The notes below the pieces were generated by a model. It made no database searches. It worked only from the letters and a program-made list of their open reading frames with translations, and had not been told where the DNA came from. Positions 5,299 to 6,836 of a stretch of 6,836 nucleotides of DNA are shown in pieces. Position numbers and translations under genes: made by a program. Positions within the stretch are counted from its first letter, which is position 1. Each line of letters begins with the position of its first letter. The DNA comes from Acidimicrobiaceae bacterium (GTDB taxonomy: Bacteria > Actinomycetota > Acidimicrobiia > Acidimicrobiales > UBA8592): NCBI GenBank assembly GCA_002724825.1, contig PBPU01000112.1:1-6836 (forward strand). The letters run 5' to 3'.

Positions 5299-6246
5299 AT
5301 GAAGATCCGTATTTTCACTGAACCACAGCAAGGAGCTGGTTACCAAAGACTCTCTACACTCGCGACCCATGCTGAAGATTTGGGTTTTGATGGCTTCTTC
5401 GTCAGTGACCATTATCACGTGATGGGTGACGCGGATCCAAGAATGGGTCCAACTGATGCTTTAACGACGCTTGCTGGTTTAGCACGCGACACAAACGAAA
5501 TACGACTCGGAACACTTGTCTGCGCATCGACGTTTAGAAATCCTGGGCGACTAGCCGTCATAAGCGCTGAAATTGATCAAATGTCGCAGGGGCGATTAGA
5601 ACTTGGAATTGGCGCGGGATGGTTCGACCGAGAACATGCGGCGTTGGGGATAGAATTCCCTCCATTAAAAACACGATTTGACCGCATGGAAGACCAACTT
5701 GAAATCCTGCGTCTTTTCCGTGATACACCAGCGGAAAAGTCATTTGATTTTGAGGGAATGACCGTAGCTCTTCAAGATTGCCCGGCTCTCCCCAAAGCAG
5801 TCCAGGCCCCTGGCATCCCAATCATTATTGGTGGCGGTGGCCCGAAACGGACACCGAATTTAGCTGCTCGCTTTGCCGATGAATTTAATTTACCGTTCAG
5901 ACCACCAGATAGTTTCAGGGAACAGGTTGGGCGCGTATCCCAAGTATGTGAATCTATTGGCCGTGACCCTGAGAGCATTATTTTCTCTGTAGCTCAGGTA
6001 GTGTGCGTGTCCGATTCGGAGAAGGAGTTTACGAAACGTGCTGAGCGAATTGGTCGTTCCCCAACTGAACTGAGAGAAAGTGGTGTCGCAGGAATGCCTG
6101 ATGAGGCGGTCAGCCGAATACTGGCATTTCAGGAGGCCGGCGCAACGCGCATATACCTTCAAGTACTTGATGAGGATGACCTAGATCACGTGACTTTCAT
6201 CGCTGAATCAATCGCGCCGCTATTACAAGGAGGATCTGATGCCTGA
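5299..6246 (+). CDS. LLM-class F420-dependent oxidoreductase
   Basis: This 315-residue protein has the bacterial-luciferase TIM-barrel fold, and members from Actinobacteria mostly use reduced or oxidised coenzyme F420. Family marks in order are an N-terminal strand MKIRIFTEP, HAEDLGFDGFFVSDHY (24-39), LGTLVCASTFRNPG, GRLELGIGAGW (98-108), IIIGGGGPKRTPNLAARFAD from residue 175, and a C-terminal GATRIYLQVLD strand. All look intact. The substrate cannot be told, and flavin rather than F420 use is not excluded by motif reading alone. There is no clear Shine-Dalgarno before ATG 5299, 24 bases after the hydrolase stop, so translation may depend on coupling. The gene's last eight bases overlap the next gene's start. 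Confidence 0.88.
   Translation: MKIRIFTEPQQGAGYQRLSTLATHAEDLGFDGFFVSDHYHVMGDADPRMGPTDALTTLAGLARDTNEIRLGTLVCASTFRNPGRLAVISAEIDQMSQGRLELGIGAGWFDREHAALGIEFPPLKTRFDRMEDQLEILRLFRDTPAEKSFDFEGMTVALQDCPALPKAVQAPGIPIIIGGGGPKRTPNLAARFADEFNLPFRPPDSFREQVGRVSQVCESIGRDPESIIFSVAQVVCVSDSEKEFTKRAERIGRSPTELRESGVAGMPDEAVSRILAFQEAGATRIYLQVLDEDDLDHVTFIAESIAPLLQGGSDA
6227..6233 (+). promoter_or_regulatory. Strong ribosome binding site for the SDR gene
   Basis: AAGGAGG lies inside the 3' end of the LLM gene, five bases before ATG 6239. It supports the overlapping start and a high translation rate of the SDR. Confidence 0.8.
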
Positions 6247-6836
6247 CTTATCTGGAAAGGTGTTCATTATTACTGGTGGGAATGGTGGTATCGGCCTCGG
6301 ACTCGCTGAAGGGATTGCCGATGCGGGTGGCTCTATTGCTATCTGGGCTCGAAATACGGAAAAAAGTGAAGCTGCGATCAGCACTTTGCAGAAAAGGGGC
6401 GCTGAGTCCCATGCGTTCACTTGTGATGTCAGTTCCGAAGAGGATGTTCAGCGGTGCATGCAGGAAACGCTCGGCGCATTTGGAAGGATTGACGGGTTGT
6501 TCGCAAACGCTGGACGCGGAGGTACTGGAACCCCGTTTGTAGACGTGAGTCTTGAAGAATGGCGGAAAATTATGGCCGTTAATCTCGACGGAGTTTTTTT
6601 AACGTTGCGTGAGGCGGCACGTCATCTTATCGATCAAGGAACGGGCGGTAGCCTTGTGGCCGTATCGTCAACGTCAGCAGTCCACGGAGCTGGAGGCAAC
6701 GAGGCATATGGAACCGCGAAGACAGGTGTAACTGGGCTCGTCAGGGCGCTCGCCGTTGCTTTGGCCCGCCATCAAATTAGGGTCAATAGTCTCTTACCCG
6801 AATGGACAATAACGGAACTCGCAACCCCCGCATATG
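6239..6836 (+). CDS. Short-chain dehydrogenase/reductase (3' truncated by window edge)
   Basis: 199 codons are present and the end is missing; a classical SDR has about 250. The nucleotide motif TGGNGGIG is at 12-19. Arg38 in WARN, after the second strand, favours NADP(H). CDV at 62-64 and NAG at 90-92 are typical cofactor-side motifs. The catalytic tetrad is complete: Asn115, Ser144, Tyr157 and Lys161 (YGTAK). The usual Pro-Gly after the active site is Pro-Glu here (LLPEWTITEL), a small departure in the loop that borders cofactor and substrate. The gene overlaps the LLM stop by eight bases, so the two are translationally coupled and likely act on the same substrate chain. The substrate is unknown. 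Confidence 0.92.
   Translation, partial: MPDLSGKVFIITGGNGGIGLGLAEGIADAGGSIAIWARNTEKSEAAISTLQKRGAESHAFTCDVSSEEDVQRCMQETLGAFGRIDGLFANAGRGGTGTPFVDVSLEEWRKIMAVNLDGVFLTLREAARHLIDQGTGGSLVAVSSTSAVHGAGGNEAYGTAKTGVTGLVRALAVALARHQIRVNSLLPEWTITELATPAY

Overview
The window looks like part of a chromosome from a mycothiol-using, F420-using actinobacterium, most likely an uncultured (marine-type) member of the Acidimicrobiia. The reasons are two cell-wall-anchored surface proteins with LPxTG sorting signals, a homologue of the mycothiol-dependent nitroreductase Rv2466c, an F420-type luciferase-like oxidoreductase, and a base composition near 50% GC rather than the high GC of soil Actinobacteria. The lineage is an inference from gene content.

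Region 1 (1-2037) holds surface proteins. The window opens in the last 83 codons of a protein made of Thr-Pro/Thr-Ala repeats followed by LPPTG, a membrane segment and Arg-Arg. After a 292-base gap comes a complete 436-residue secreted protein. It has a signal peptide, a probable thioester domain (predicted Cys115-Gln188 bond), a second beta-type domain, a Pro/Thr/Glu linker and an LPATG anchor. The two genes are tandem paralogues at their 3' ends, and the sequence just after their stop codons is more alike than the coding sequence just before them. A possible H-type pseudoknot lies at 1960-1998.

Region 2 (2038-6836) is a run of six same-strand genes with short gaps or overlaps, like one or two operons. 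In order they are a zinc-dependent sugar-alcohol/butanediol-type dehydrogenase, a DsbA/Rv2466c-like thiol oxidoreductase, a SnoaL-like (NTF2-fold) protein broken by an in-frame TAA, an HSL-type alpha/beta-hydrolase, an F420-type LLM oxidoreductase, and an SDR oxidoreductase that runs off the right edge. Together they look like a small-molecule (xenobiotic, lipid or secondary-metabolite) transformation cassette. The substrate cannot be read from the sequence.

The main discovery is at 3093-3710. The thiol oxidoreductase is interrupted by a TGA exactly where the first cysteine of its CPWC active site belongs, giving a predicted Sec-Pro-Trp-Cys. A hairpin with a GG-containing apical loop starts 12 bases after the TGA, at the spacing expected for a bacterial SECIS element. 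A normal gene caller would start this gene at TTG 3183, lose the first 30 residues and miss the whole active site. I read it as a selenoprotein form of the mycothiol-dependent nitroreductase family.
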